Below are positions 33,137-39,536 of a stretch of DNA of 64,000 nt, piece by piece (position 1 is the first letter of the stretch; each line of letters opens with the position of its first letter). Both the position numbers and the translations under genes were made by a program. This stretch comes from JAIBAC01 sp046331095 (GTDB taxonomy: Bacteria > Actinomycetota > Acidimicrobiia > UBA2766), in contig JAXLRM010000005.1 of NCBI GenBank assembly GCA_046331095.1, positions 124,001 to 188,000 of the forward strand, given 5' to 3'. Under the pieces are notes generated by a model. The model did not search any database and was not told the origin of the DNA. It saw only the letters and a program-made list of their open reading frames with translations.

Positions 33137-33664
33137 ATGGCCAATGTCCTCGTCGTCACGGGCGCCCCGTGGGTGCGCGACAAGGTCGTGGGCGCCCTGG
33201 AGCGCAGCGGCGTCGAGGTCCACACCACCGACGATCCGTATGCCGTCGAGGACCTCCTCCCGGAGCTCGAGCCCGACGTGGTCATCGTGGACAGCCAGGT
33301 CGCCTCGATGGGCATGCTCGCGGTGGCCAAGGTGGTGCGCTCCGAGGAAGCCGCCGGCACGATCGGCGACACCAACGTGATCGCGCTCCTCGACCGCCGC
33401 GCCGACGTATTCCTGGCACGCCGCGGTGGCGCCGACGCGTGGCTCGTGAAACCGATCGATCCCGCCGCCCTGCGGTGGACGTTCGAGAGGCTGTCACGCC
33501 CTGGCTCGACCTGGGAAGAAGCCGCCCTCGAGGAAGAGCTCGCCGGTGAGAGCCGCCACGGTGCCGAGCTCATGGAGGCAGCTCACGAGGTCGCCGACGA
33601 CACCGCCGAAGCCGACGCGGAAGTCGCGATCGAGGACCGCGCCGCGCCTACAACAGGGGCTTGA
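33137..33664 (+). CDS. Receiver-domain-like protein, degenerate, acidic tail
   Basis: 175 residues from ATG 33137, AAGGAG 8 nt upstream, 12 bp after the ATPase pair. Residues 1-~120 have a CheY-like fold with Asp52 (VVIVDSQ) and Lys105 (AWLVKPID), but the acidic metal-binding pair after the first strand is missing (VLVVTGAP). The C-terminal 50 residues are highly acidic (EVADDTAEADAEVAIED) and may be disordered. No output domain or kinase nearby. It could be a phosphorylation-independent partner of the ATPases. Confidence 0.75.
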   Translation: MANVLVVTGAPWVRDKVVGALERSGVEVHTTDDPYAVEDLLPELEPDVVIVDSQVASMGMLAVAKVVRSEEAAGTIGDTNVIALLDRRADVFLARRGGADAWLVKPIDPAALRWTFERLSRPGSTWEEAALEEELAGESRHGAELMEAAHEVADDTAEADAEVAIEDRAAPTTGA

Positions 33665-33705
33665 ACCTCCCGGACGTGTCCTCTAGCCGCATGGACCGGC
33701 ATCGC

Positions 33706-33711
33706 TACACT
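33706..33711 (+). promoter_or_regulatory. -10 box for tRNA-Pro
   Basis: TACACT, 13 bp before the first base of the tRNA. No good -35 hexamer is evident at the right distance. Confidence 0.5.
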
Positions 33712-33724
33712 GGCGCGTCGGAAT

Positions 33725-33799
33725 CGGGACGTGGCGCAGCTTGGTTAGCGCGCAGCGTTCGGGACGCTGAGGTCGCGGGTTCAAATCCCGCCGTCCCGA
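33725..33799 (+). tRNA. tRNA-Pro, anticodon CGG
   Basis: 75 nt. Acceptor CGGGACG pairs with CGTCCCG; D-arm GCGC..GCGC, anticodon stem CAGCG/CGCTG with loop TTCGGGA (CGG at 33759-33761), T-arm GCGGG-TTCAAAT-CCCGC, discriminator A. CCA is not encoded. The 3' part is duplicated at 36183, marking it as the attachment site of the element that follows. Confidence 0.95.
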
Positions 33800-33816
33800 C
33801 TCACGGATATGCAGGT
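33755..33816 (+). repeat. Attachment-site direct repeat, left copy
   Basis: 62 bp identical to 36183-36244. It covers the tRNA-Pro from the anticodon stem to the 3' end plus 17 nt beyond. The left copy belongs to the intact tRNA. Confidence 0.9.
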
Positions 33817-33846
33817 CAGAGGGGGTCCCTAGCCGGGCCCCCTCTG
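33817..33846 (+). terminator. Hairpin downstream of tRNA-Pro, element-supplied
   Basis: Arms CAGAGGGGG (33817-33825) and CCCCCTCTG (33838-33846), starting one base after the att repeat. It likely replaces the original tRNA terminator now found at 36244-36280. Confidence 0.55.
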
Positions 33847-33858
33847 CGCGTCCGGGCT

Positions 33859-33884
33859 GTCATGGCACATCCATGGCACACGAG
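33859..33884. repeat. Subterminal 26-bp direct repeat, left
   Basis: Identical to 36056-36081 and contains ATGGCACA twice. It overlaps the integrase stop codon. Possibly integrase arm-type binding sites. Confidence 0.6.
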
Positions 33885-34977
33885 GTCGGGCCGGGGAGGA
33901 ACACCTCACCGAGCTTGTCCGCCGCGGAGCGGTCCGCCTCGCCGACCGCCTGGGCGTACACGGCGAGCGTCAGCCGGGGGTCGGAGTGGCCGAGACGAGC
34001 CTGCGCCGTCTTCACGTCGACGCCCTCACGGACAAGGGCAGTGGCGTTCGCTCGGCGCAGGTCGTGGAACCCGAGGCCCTCGACACCTGCGGCCTTCGCT
34101 GCGGGGAGCCACTGGCGGCGCCGCCAGTTCGAGTATTCGAGTGGCCCGCCCTCGGGTGACGCGAAGACGAGCTCGCCGTCGTCGGCGCCCGTGAGACCGC
34201 GACTGTGGAGGTGCTGGGCGAGGAGGTCCATGACCGCCCGGGGCACGGCGAGGGTGCGGCGCCCGGCGTCGGACTTCGGCTCCGCCAGCACGCCCCGCCC
34301 GGCCTTCCCACGGGTCAACTGCTCGACGACGGCGAGCGTCGACCCCAGGAAGTCGACGCGGCCGACACGGAGCCCGGCGCACTCGCCCCACCTCAGCCCG
34401 AGCACGGCGCCGAGGTAGACCATCGGAGCGCAGCCGGGGTCGAGCTCGGCGTGCAGGACCGCGAGCTCGTCGGCGGTCACGACATGCCGAGCCGCCGGGG
34501 AGGCCTTCGGGAGCTTGATCCCTCGGCACGGCGTGCGGGCGACGATGTCGCGCGCGCGACAGCGGCGTTGAGGATGCTGCGGAGGACGCCATAGGTACGG
34601 GCGACGGTCCTCGGCGCCATGACCTTGGACCACCCGCTCACGAGAGCCTGCACGTCGGGCGGCGTGATGGCAGCGACCGGCACCTTGCCGAGCTCCGGCT
34701 CGAGGTGCACGCGGATCACGCCCTCGTCCCGGGCCCACGTCGACGGCCGCTTCCCGGGGTTCGACCCGAGCCACTGCGCTGCGAACGTCCCGAAGAGCAC
34801 GTCGCCGCGCCGGGGGTCGATCCAGGCCCCTCGGCTGCGGTCCGCAACCTCGCGGGCCTCGAACGCCTCCGCCTCCCGCTTGGTGCGGAAGGACCGCCGG
34901 TACTGCTTGCCGTCAGGCGTCCGCAGGCGCACATCCCACCGGACCCCTCGAGTCGTGGCGCGCCGCTCGACGCTCAC
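33860..34977 (-). pseudogene. int: Tyrosine integrase, frameshifted
   Basis: Start GTG 34977 has GGAGG upstream. The N-terminal SAM-like DNA-binding region (RRSFRTKREAEAFEAREVAD to RTYGVLRSILNAAVARA) is in one frame and the catalytic half (from DIVARTPCRGIKLPK) in another. Catalytic residues are visible: Arg in LGLRWGECAGL, HDLRRANA, LGHSDPRLTLAVYAQA with the tyrosine. The break is at (CG)5, 34549-34558; removing one CG unit restores one frame of ~370 residues. It may be true decay, a phase-variable tract or an assembly error. It faces the attachment site at its 3' end, as is usual. Confidence 0.85.
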
Positions 34978-35132
34978 GGGAGCCTCCCGGTCCTGCGGGC
35001 CCACTCCTCGACGTCGCCCCACACCCACAGGTCACCCATCGACAGGCGAGCGGCAGGCGCAGGGAAGTCAGCGTGTCGGGCACGCCAGACGTGCACGAGT
35101 ACGAATACGGCTTCTGCTCTGCCATGGCCCAC
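34974..35132 (-). CDS. Excisionase-like small HTH protein, possibly degenerate
   Basis: 52 residues from GTG 35132. The second half VWRARHADFPAPAARLSMG then WVWGDVEEWARRTGRLP is typical of AlpA/HTH_17-type DNA-binding proteins placed before actinobacterial integrases. The first helix (VGHGRAEAVFVLVH) is abnormal and may reflect a small indel. Its TGA overlaps the integrase GTG (GTGA). Confidence 0.45.
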   Translation of the reverse strand: MGHGRAEAVFVLVHVWRARHADFPAPAARLSMGDLWVWGDVEEWARRTGRLP

Positions 35133-35156
35133 CGTAACGGGCAGGTGCGACACGAA

Positions 35157-35639
35157 CTAGCCGTTGGGGTCCACAGCGAGCACACGGCGGCGGTGCCTTT
35201 GAGTCGGTCCCGGGACGCCTTGAACGCCGGCGCCACGAAGCAGAGGTGCCGTCCGCCGTCGCCGCGGCCGGACCACGCCGACAGTGTGATCGGCAGCGGA
35301 CCGTGATCTGTCTCCCAGCGGGCGACCGTCACGTCGCCGCCGTTGCCGGGGGTCGACGTCGATCACGACGAGCGCCGCCGGGACGCGCCCGCCGATGTTC
35401 GCTGTCGGGTACGCCCGAGCCCAGCGGGCAACCCGGGCAGCATCGGTGGTGGCGTCCTTATGTCCGCGGCCACCCATCGCGTGGGGGATCAGCGGGACTT
35501 TGCCTCGGGTCTTCAGCGGGAGGACTGACCAGCCTGCCTCGGCGAGACCGGGAGCGTGGTCGGCGAAGGTTGTCACCGGTTCCATGGGTCGCCTCCCCGC
35601 AGGTGACGACCGCTTCATGCGATGCTGTGCGACTGCCAT
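35157..35639 (-). pseudogene. Bifunctional primase/polymerase (prim-pol) N-terminal remnant, frameshifted
   Basis: From ATG 35639 or 35585: LAEAGWSVLPLKTRGKVPL, PTANIGGRVPAALVVIDVDPR is the start of a prim-pol domain. A +1 shift near 35346 moves the rest, GGDVTVARWETDHGPLPI then GRGDGGRHLCFVAP, into another frame. The reading stops after about 120 residues, where the catalytic domain should continue. Such genes replicate phage-like plasmids and integrative elements. Confidence 0.7.
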
Positions 35640-35813
35640 TGGGGTGTCTCCCTTGAGCTGGGGCTCGAGGTCGGGAGACGTGACGGCGCCTGTTCGGGCG
35701 GGAGCCTGGGGTCCGCTCCGGCGGGTTAGGTCGAGGCCGTCACGCCGCAGCGGCGGGCGGCGCTGCGGCGGCGTAGGTGAGCCCTCAATCGCGGTGCGTC
35801 GGCGCTTGCAGAG

Positions 35814-35984
35814 CTATTCGAGGCGTTCAGCGATCGGGCGGACCTCGCGTCTCGCGGCTGCCTGGACGGGGGCGAGGTTCGCACCGATGGCCTCCCGTGA
35901 GGGGGCGAGCAGCCGAGACACGGTCGGCTGGAACATCTCAGCGACGGCGTTGCGCATGCTGTCGGCGAGTGGCTCGAGTGTCAC
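35814..35984 (-). CDS. Small unknown protein in the element
   Basis: 56 residues from GTG 35984: LEPLADSMRNAVAEMFQP, VSRLLAPSREAIGANLAPVQ then AARREVRPIAERLE. Predicted helical and amphipathic. No family recognised and no clear ribosome site. The remaining stretches 35640-35813 and 35985-36055 hold nothing I can identify. Confidence 0.3.
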   Translation of the reverse strand: MTLEPLADSMRNAVAEMFQPTVSRLLAPSREAIGANLAPVQAAARREVRPIAERLE

Positions 35985-36055
35985 AGCGAGGTCCGTCGGT
36001 GCCGGATAGTACCACGCGTGTAATCCTCAGGTCGGGTCGGTCGGGCGACACGGGC

Positions 36056-36081
36056 GTCATGGCACATCCATGGCACACGAG
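36056..36081. repeat. Subterminal 26-bp direct repeat, right
   Basis: Copy of 33859-33884, located 101 bp inside the right att copy. Confidence 0.6.
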
Positions 36082-36182
36082 CAGCGAAACAGGCCGAAAC
36101 GGCGTGGCACGGCCTGACTGTATTACCGCAGGCCACATGCCCTTTCTGACACTCTGCGGAACGGCCCGATACCACCCGTTCT

Positions 36183-36244
36183 GCGTTCGGGACGCTGAGG
36201 TCGCGGGTTCAAATCCCGCCGTCCCGACTCACGGATATGCAGGT
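36183..36244 (+). repeat. Attachment-site direct repeat, right copy (tRNA-Pro 3' fragment)
   Basis: 62 bp identical to 33755-33816. Lacks the 5' part of the tRNA, so it is not a functional tRNA. Confidence 0.9.
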
Positions 36245-36280
36245 GCAGCGTGGGGTGGCCGCCGGTCGCCCCACGCTGCA
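36244..36280 (+). terminator. Displaced original tRNA-Pro terminator
   Basis: 12-bp perfect arms TGCAGCGTGGGG (36244-36255) and its complement (36269-36280) directly after the right att copy. Probably the chromosomal terminator of tRNA-Pro before the element inserted. Confidence 0.5.
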
Positions 36281-36305
36281 ACCGGCTCGGTGGACGTCCT
36301 CGCTG

Positions 36306-36653
36306 TCAGTCGAGGTGGGGTTCGGGACGGCGACGTCGCGAGCGGGCCATGGTGACCGCGGCGGTCCCAGCGGCCGCCGCACCGAGGCCGACAGCGACGA
36401 TCTCGATGACGTCCTGGCCGGTGAAGGGCAGATTCTCCTGGGCGGCTGCACCGCCTGCCGCCGCCACCTTCGCGGTCGGTGCGACAGAGCGTGCTCCCGC
36501 CGAAGCGGCAGCGGTGGGACCGCCCGAGGGGCCGACATGCTGGCCCGGTGGATTCGGGTAAGGAGCAGCCGATGCGGGCGCCCCGACCCCAAGAGCGAGC
36601 GTGAACCCCAGCGCGCAGACCCCGATGCTGAACCGTCGGACATTCACTGCCAT
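36306..36653 (-). CDS. Secreted LPxTG-type surface protein
   Basis: 115 residues. Signal peptide 1-~29 (RRFSIGVCALGFTLALGVGAPASA), an Ala/Pro/Gly-rich stretch, then LPFTG at residues 75-79, a membrane segment (~82-104) and RSRRRR. This is a complete sortase sorting signal on a very short mature protein of about 45 residues. GGAGGG precedes ATG 36653. No sortase gene lies nearby, so the enzyme must be encoded elsewhere, or the motif is only membrane-anchored. Confidence 0.8.
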   Translation of the reverse strand: MAVNVRRFSIGVCALGFTLALGVGAPASAAPYPNPPGQHVGPSGGPTAAASAGARSVAPTAKVAAAGGAAAQENLPFTGQDVIEIVAVGLGAAAAGTAAVTMARSRRRRPEPHLD

Positions 36654-36782
36654 ATCGCCCTCCGAGTGGCCATCCGCAAGCTACGCCTCGAGTAGGCCGG
36701 AGTCACCTTCCGTCACGGGCGCCTGGCGGCCAGGGCAGCGGCTCCGGGGTCGCGGCGGGCGTCGCAGGCGTCGGCGCTCCCC

Positions 36783-36818
36783 GTCAGCGCGCGTGTCAGT
36801 GCGCGCGTCAGTGCGCGA
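36783..36818 (-). repeat. 12-bp tandem repeat at the asd stop codon
   Basis: Three copies of GTCAGTGCGCGC-like units (36783-36794, 36795-36806, 36807-36818). The asd stop TGA (36808-36810) lies in the last unit, and each copy carries the same TGA on the minus strand. Confidence 0.6.
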
Positions 36819-37878
36819 CGAGCTTGCCGCGCACGAGGAGTTCCTCGGCGATCTGGACGCAGTTGAGCGCCGCGCCCTTGCGCAAGTTGTCACCGACCAC
36901 GAAGAAGTCGATCGTGTTCGGCCGCGACTCGTCGTCGCGCAGGCGCCCCACGAAGCTGCCGTCGCGTCCCGCGACCTCGAACGCCGTGGCGTAGGCCTCC
37001 CTGGACGCAGCGAGTACGACGCCGGGTGCCGCCGCCAGGATCGCTGCGGCTGCCGCCGCCGTCGCAGGCTCGCGGAACTCGGCGTTCACGGTCATCGAGT
37101 GGCCGCTCACCACGGGCACACGCACGCATGTGGCCGCGATCTCGAGGTCGGGGCGTTCGAGGATCTTGCGGCTCTCGTCGACGAGCTTGCGCTCCTCCTT
37201 GGTCTCCTCGGTGCCGTCGTCGACGAAGGCGTCGCACTGAGGGATCACGTTGTGAGCGATCGGGCGTGGATAGACATCCTGCGTGCGATCGATCCCGTGT
37301 ACGCCGCTGCGGCGCAGCAGGTCGAGGTCGTCACCCTGTTTCGCCTCCTCCTCGGCCAGCGCGCTGATGCCCGCGACGCCACTGCCCGACACCGCCTGGT
37401 AGGACGAGATCACGAGCCTCTTCAGCGCGAAAGCCGCGTCGAGCGGTTTCAACGCGGGCATGAGAACCATCGTCGTGCAGTTCGGGTTGGCGACGATGCC
37501 GGCGTGTGCGTCGAGGGCGTGGGGGTTGACCTCGCTCACGACGAGCGGCACCGAGCCGTCCATGCGCCACGCCGACGAGTTGTCGACGACGACGGCACCG
37601 GCGCGAGCGGCGACAGGAGCCCACTCGCGCGAGAGATCCGACTCGACCTCCATCAAGACGAGATCGACGCCGTCGAAGCAACCGGGTCGCAGCACTTCGA
37701 CGGTCTGGTCGGCGCCACCCCACTCGAGCACCTTGCCCTCCGAACGCGGCGACGCGAACACACGCAAGGAGCGCACCGGGAAGTCGCGCTCGGCGAGAAT
37801 CGCGAGCATCTCCGTGCCGACGAGGCCGGTGGCGCCCACGACTGCCACGTCGAGGCCTGGTGTGGTGAAGCTGCTCAT
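36808..37878 (-). CDS. asd: Aspartate-semialdehyde dehydrogenase
   Basis: 356 residues. NADP fold VAVVGATGLVGTEML, phosphate-binding RSLRVFASPRSEGK, catalytic Cys in GIVANPNCTTMVL, and RVPVVSGHSMTVNAEF with active-site His/Arg context. It reduces aspartyl phosphate to the semialdehyde for Lys/DAP, Thr and Met synthesis. ATG 37878 overlaps the aspartate kinase stop (ATGA), giving the classical ask-asd pair. Confidence 0.97.
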   Translation of the reverse strand: MSSFTTPGLDVAVVGATGLVGTEMLAILAERDFPVRSLRVFASPRSEGKVLEWGGADQTVEVLRPGCFDGVDLVLMEVESDLSREWAPVAARAGAVVVDNSSAWRMDGSVPLVVSEVNPHALDAHAGIVANPNCTTMVLMPALKPLDAAFALKRLVISSYQAVSGSGVAGISALAEEEAKQGDDLDLLRRSGVHGIDRTQDVYPRPIAHNVIPQCDAFVDDGTEETKEERKLVDESRKILERPDLEIAATCVRVPVVSGHSMTVNAEFREPATAAAAAAILAAAPGVVLAASREAYATAFEVAGRDGSFVGRLRDDESRPNTIDFFVVGDNLRKGAALNCVQIAEELLVRGKLVAH

Positions 37879-39119
37879 CCGAACACCACCTCGGCGTCGG
37901 TGCCGTCGAGGCCGAAACGGGCATGAACCGCGCGCAGCGCCGGTTCCAAGTCGGCGCTCTTGATGACGCACGAGATCCGGATGGTCGAGGTCGAGATCAT
38001 CTCGATGTTGACCCCGTTGGCGGCGAGAACCGTGAACATCGCCGCTGCCACTCCGGGGTTGGTCTTCATCCCGGCACCGACGAGGCTGATCTTGGCGATG
38101 TCGTCCTCGACGTCGAAACCGACGGCGCCGATCTCCTCGCACACCGAGCGAATGACTTCCTCACCCGTCACGAGGTCGCCCGTCGGCAGCGTGAACGAGA
38201 CATCGGTTCGGCCGTCGCTCGACGTGTTCTGCACGATCATGTCGACGTTGACGGAATGGTCGGCGAGCTCTTGGAAGATCCGCGCCGCGATCCCGGGCCG
38301 GTCGGGGACACCGTGCACCGTGATCTTTGCCTCGGAAGTGTCGTGTGCGAGACCCGAGATGATCGCCTTCTCCATGATCTTGTCCTCCTCGACGACGCGG
38401 GTGCCGGCGTCGGTCTTGAAACTCGAACGCACGTGGATCGCCACACCGTGGTTGCGAGCGAACTCCACCGACCGCACCTGCAGGACGCGGGCCCCCGACC
38501 CGGCGAGCTCGAGCATCTCCTCGTAGGAGACCTCGTCGAGTTTGCGTGCCTCGGGTACGAGCCTCGGGTCGGCGGTGTAGACGCCGTCCACATCGGTGTA
38601 GATCTCGCACACGTCGGCGTGGACCGCCGCGGCCACCGCCACCGCGGAGGTGTCGGAGCCGCCCCGGCCCAGGGTCGTGATGTCCCTGCCGGTCGACACA
38701 CCCTGGAACCCTGCGACGACGACCACCCGGCCGGCGTCGACCTCCTCGTGGATCCGGGCCGGCCGCACGTCGACGATCCGCGCCTTGCCATGGGTCGTGT
38801 CGGTGATGATGCCCGCCTGACTGCCGGTGAGGCTGACCGCCTCTTGGCCGCGGTCTATGAACTCCATGCACAGGAGCGCTATCGAGATCCGCTCGCCTGC
38901 GGTGAGGAGCATGTCCATCTCGCGTGGAGCGGGCCGGGCACTCACCTGGTGTGCGAGCCCGACGAGCTCGTCGGTGGTCGCGCCCATCGCCGAGACGACG
39001 ACGACGACGTCGTTACCGCCCTCTTTGGCTGCGACGACACGCGCGGCGACAGCACGAATCCGTTCGGGATCGGCGACCGAAGTTCCGCCGTATTTCTGGA
39101 CGACGATGCCCACTGGCAC
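37875..39119 (-). CDS. lysC: Aspartate kinase
   Basis: 414 residues: kinase domain with VQKYGGTSV, VVSAMGATTDEL, TLGRGGSDTSAVAVAA and IYTDVDGVYTADPR, then two ACT domains (from ITVHGVPDRPGIAARIF and ISLVGAGMKTNPGVAAAMF). Class with feedback inhibition by Lys/Thr in actinobacteria. An internal start for the beta subunit is possible at the Met of KIMEKAIISGL. Start GTG 39119. It phosphorylates aspartate, the first step before asd. Confidence 0.97.
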   Translation of the reverse strand: MPVGIVVQKYGGTSVADPERIRAVAARVVAAKEGGNDVVVVVSAMGATTDELVGLAHQVSARPAPREMDMLLTAGERISIALLCMEFIDRGQEAVSLTGSQAGIITDTTHGKARIVDVRPARIHEEVDAGRVVVVAGFQGVSTGRDITTLGRGGSDTSAVAVAAAVHADVCEIYTDVDGVYTADPRLVPEARKLDEVSYEEMLELAGSGARVLQVRSVEFARNHGVAIHVRSSFKTDAGTRVVEEDKIMEKAIISGLAHDTSEAKITVHGVPDRPGIAARIFQELADHSVNVDMIVQNTSSDGRTDVSFTLPTGDLVTGEEVIRSVCEEIGAVGFDVEDDIAKISLVGAGMKTNPGVAAAMFTVLAANGVNIEMISTSTIRISCVIKSADLEPALRAVHARFGLDGTDAEVVFG

Positions 39120-39536
39120 TCCAGACGAGACGCCGGAAACGGGCGAGGAGACAGAGGTGGGCTCAGCGTACCCGGCCTCCCCCCGAGTTCCGGCAATGGA
39201 AAGCCCGAAACGCCGCTTTGGCGGTCAGTACGGCTCGAACACCCGGGCCTCGAGGCGCGCCTGCCGCCGCAACGCGTGGCCGATCAGCTCGGCGTTGCGC
39301 ATCGGGCAGTCGCAGATGTCCGGATCGACACCGCCTTGGATAAGGATCCGGCCAAACCGAGAGGGTTGGAGAGCTACGGTGCCCGAAATCGCGCTCGTGG
39401 TTCTCCAACCCCGGGATCTTGGCCGATATGTTCTCCAACCCTCGAGGTGGGTGCGGCATCGAGGACGCCGAGGTGAGGCGCGGGTCTCACGACCCCGACC
39501 GACCCGCCCGCATGTGCGGGCCCGGGGCCCAGCGGT
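39120..39536. other. 417-bp intergenic region with hairpin array and a coding-like remnant
   Basis: Between the aspartate kinase start and M23 peptidase stop. One minus-strand frame ending at TGA 39225-39227 reads ILIQGGVDPDICDCPMRNAE then LIGHALRRQARLEARVFEPY, which looks protein-like but has no start codon in reach. Upstream of it lies the family-4 array (39361-39443). No intact gene is seen. Confidence 0.4.
39361..39443 (-). repeat. Hairpin array, family 4 (GGTTGGAGA), alternative arms
   Basis: GAGGGTTGGAGA (39361-39372) can pair with TCTCCAACCC (39402-39411) or, over 12 bp, with TCTCCAACCCTC (39432-39443). On the minus strand this is two direct GGTTGGAGAAC units followed by one inverted arm. 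The two pairings exclude each other. Lies 94 bp 3' of the M23 gene. Confidence 0.7.

Larger units (their letters stand above)
33800..36244. mobile_element. Decayed ~2.4-kb integrative element at tRNA-Pro
   Basis: Bounded by the 62-bp att repeats. Inside, on the minus strand: a frameshifted tyrosine integrase, an excisionase-like HTH gene overlapping it, a frameshifted and truncated prim-pol replication gene, and one small unknown frame. A 26-bp sequence next to each end is also shared. No cargo or resistance gene is recognisable. The remnant is too small and broken to move by itself. Confidence 0.85.

Noticed and set aside
35157..35639. Intact primase/polymerase gene
   Set aside because: Frame breaks near 35346 and the catalytic part is missing.
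36183..36244. Second tRNA-Pro gene
   Set aside because: Only the 3' part (from the anticodon stem) is present; it is the right att copy.
39163..39459. 98-residue minus-strand frame between lysC and M23 gene
   Set aside because: Low-complexity Arg/Pro-rich translation running through the hairpin array; another frame in the same DNA looks more protein-like but has no start.
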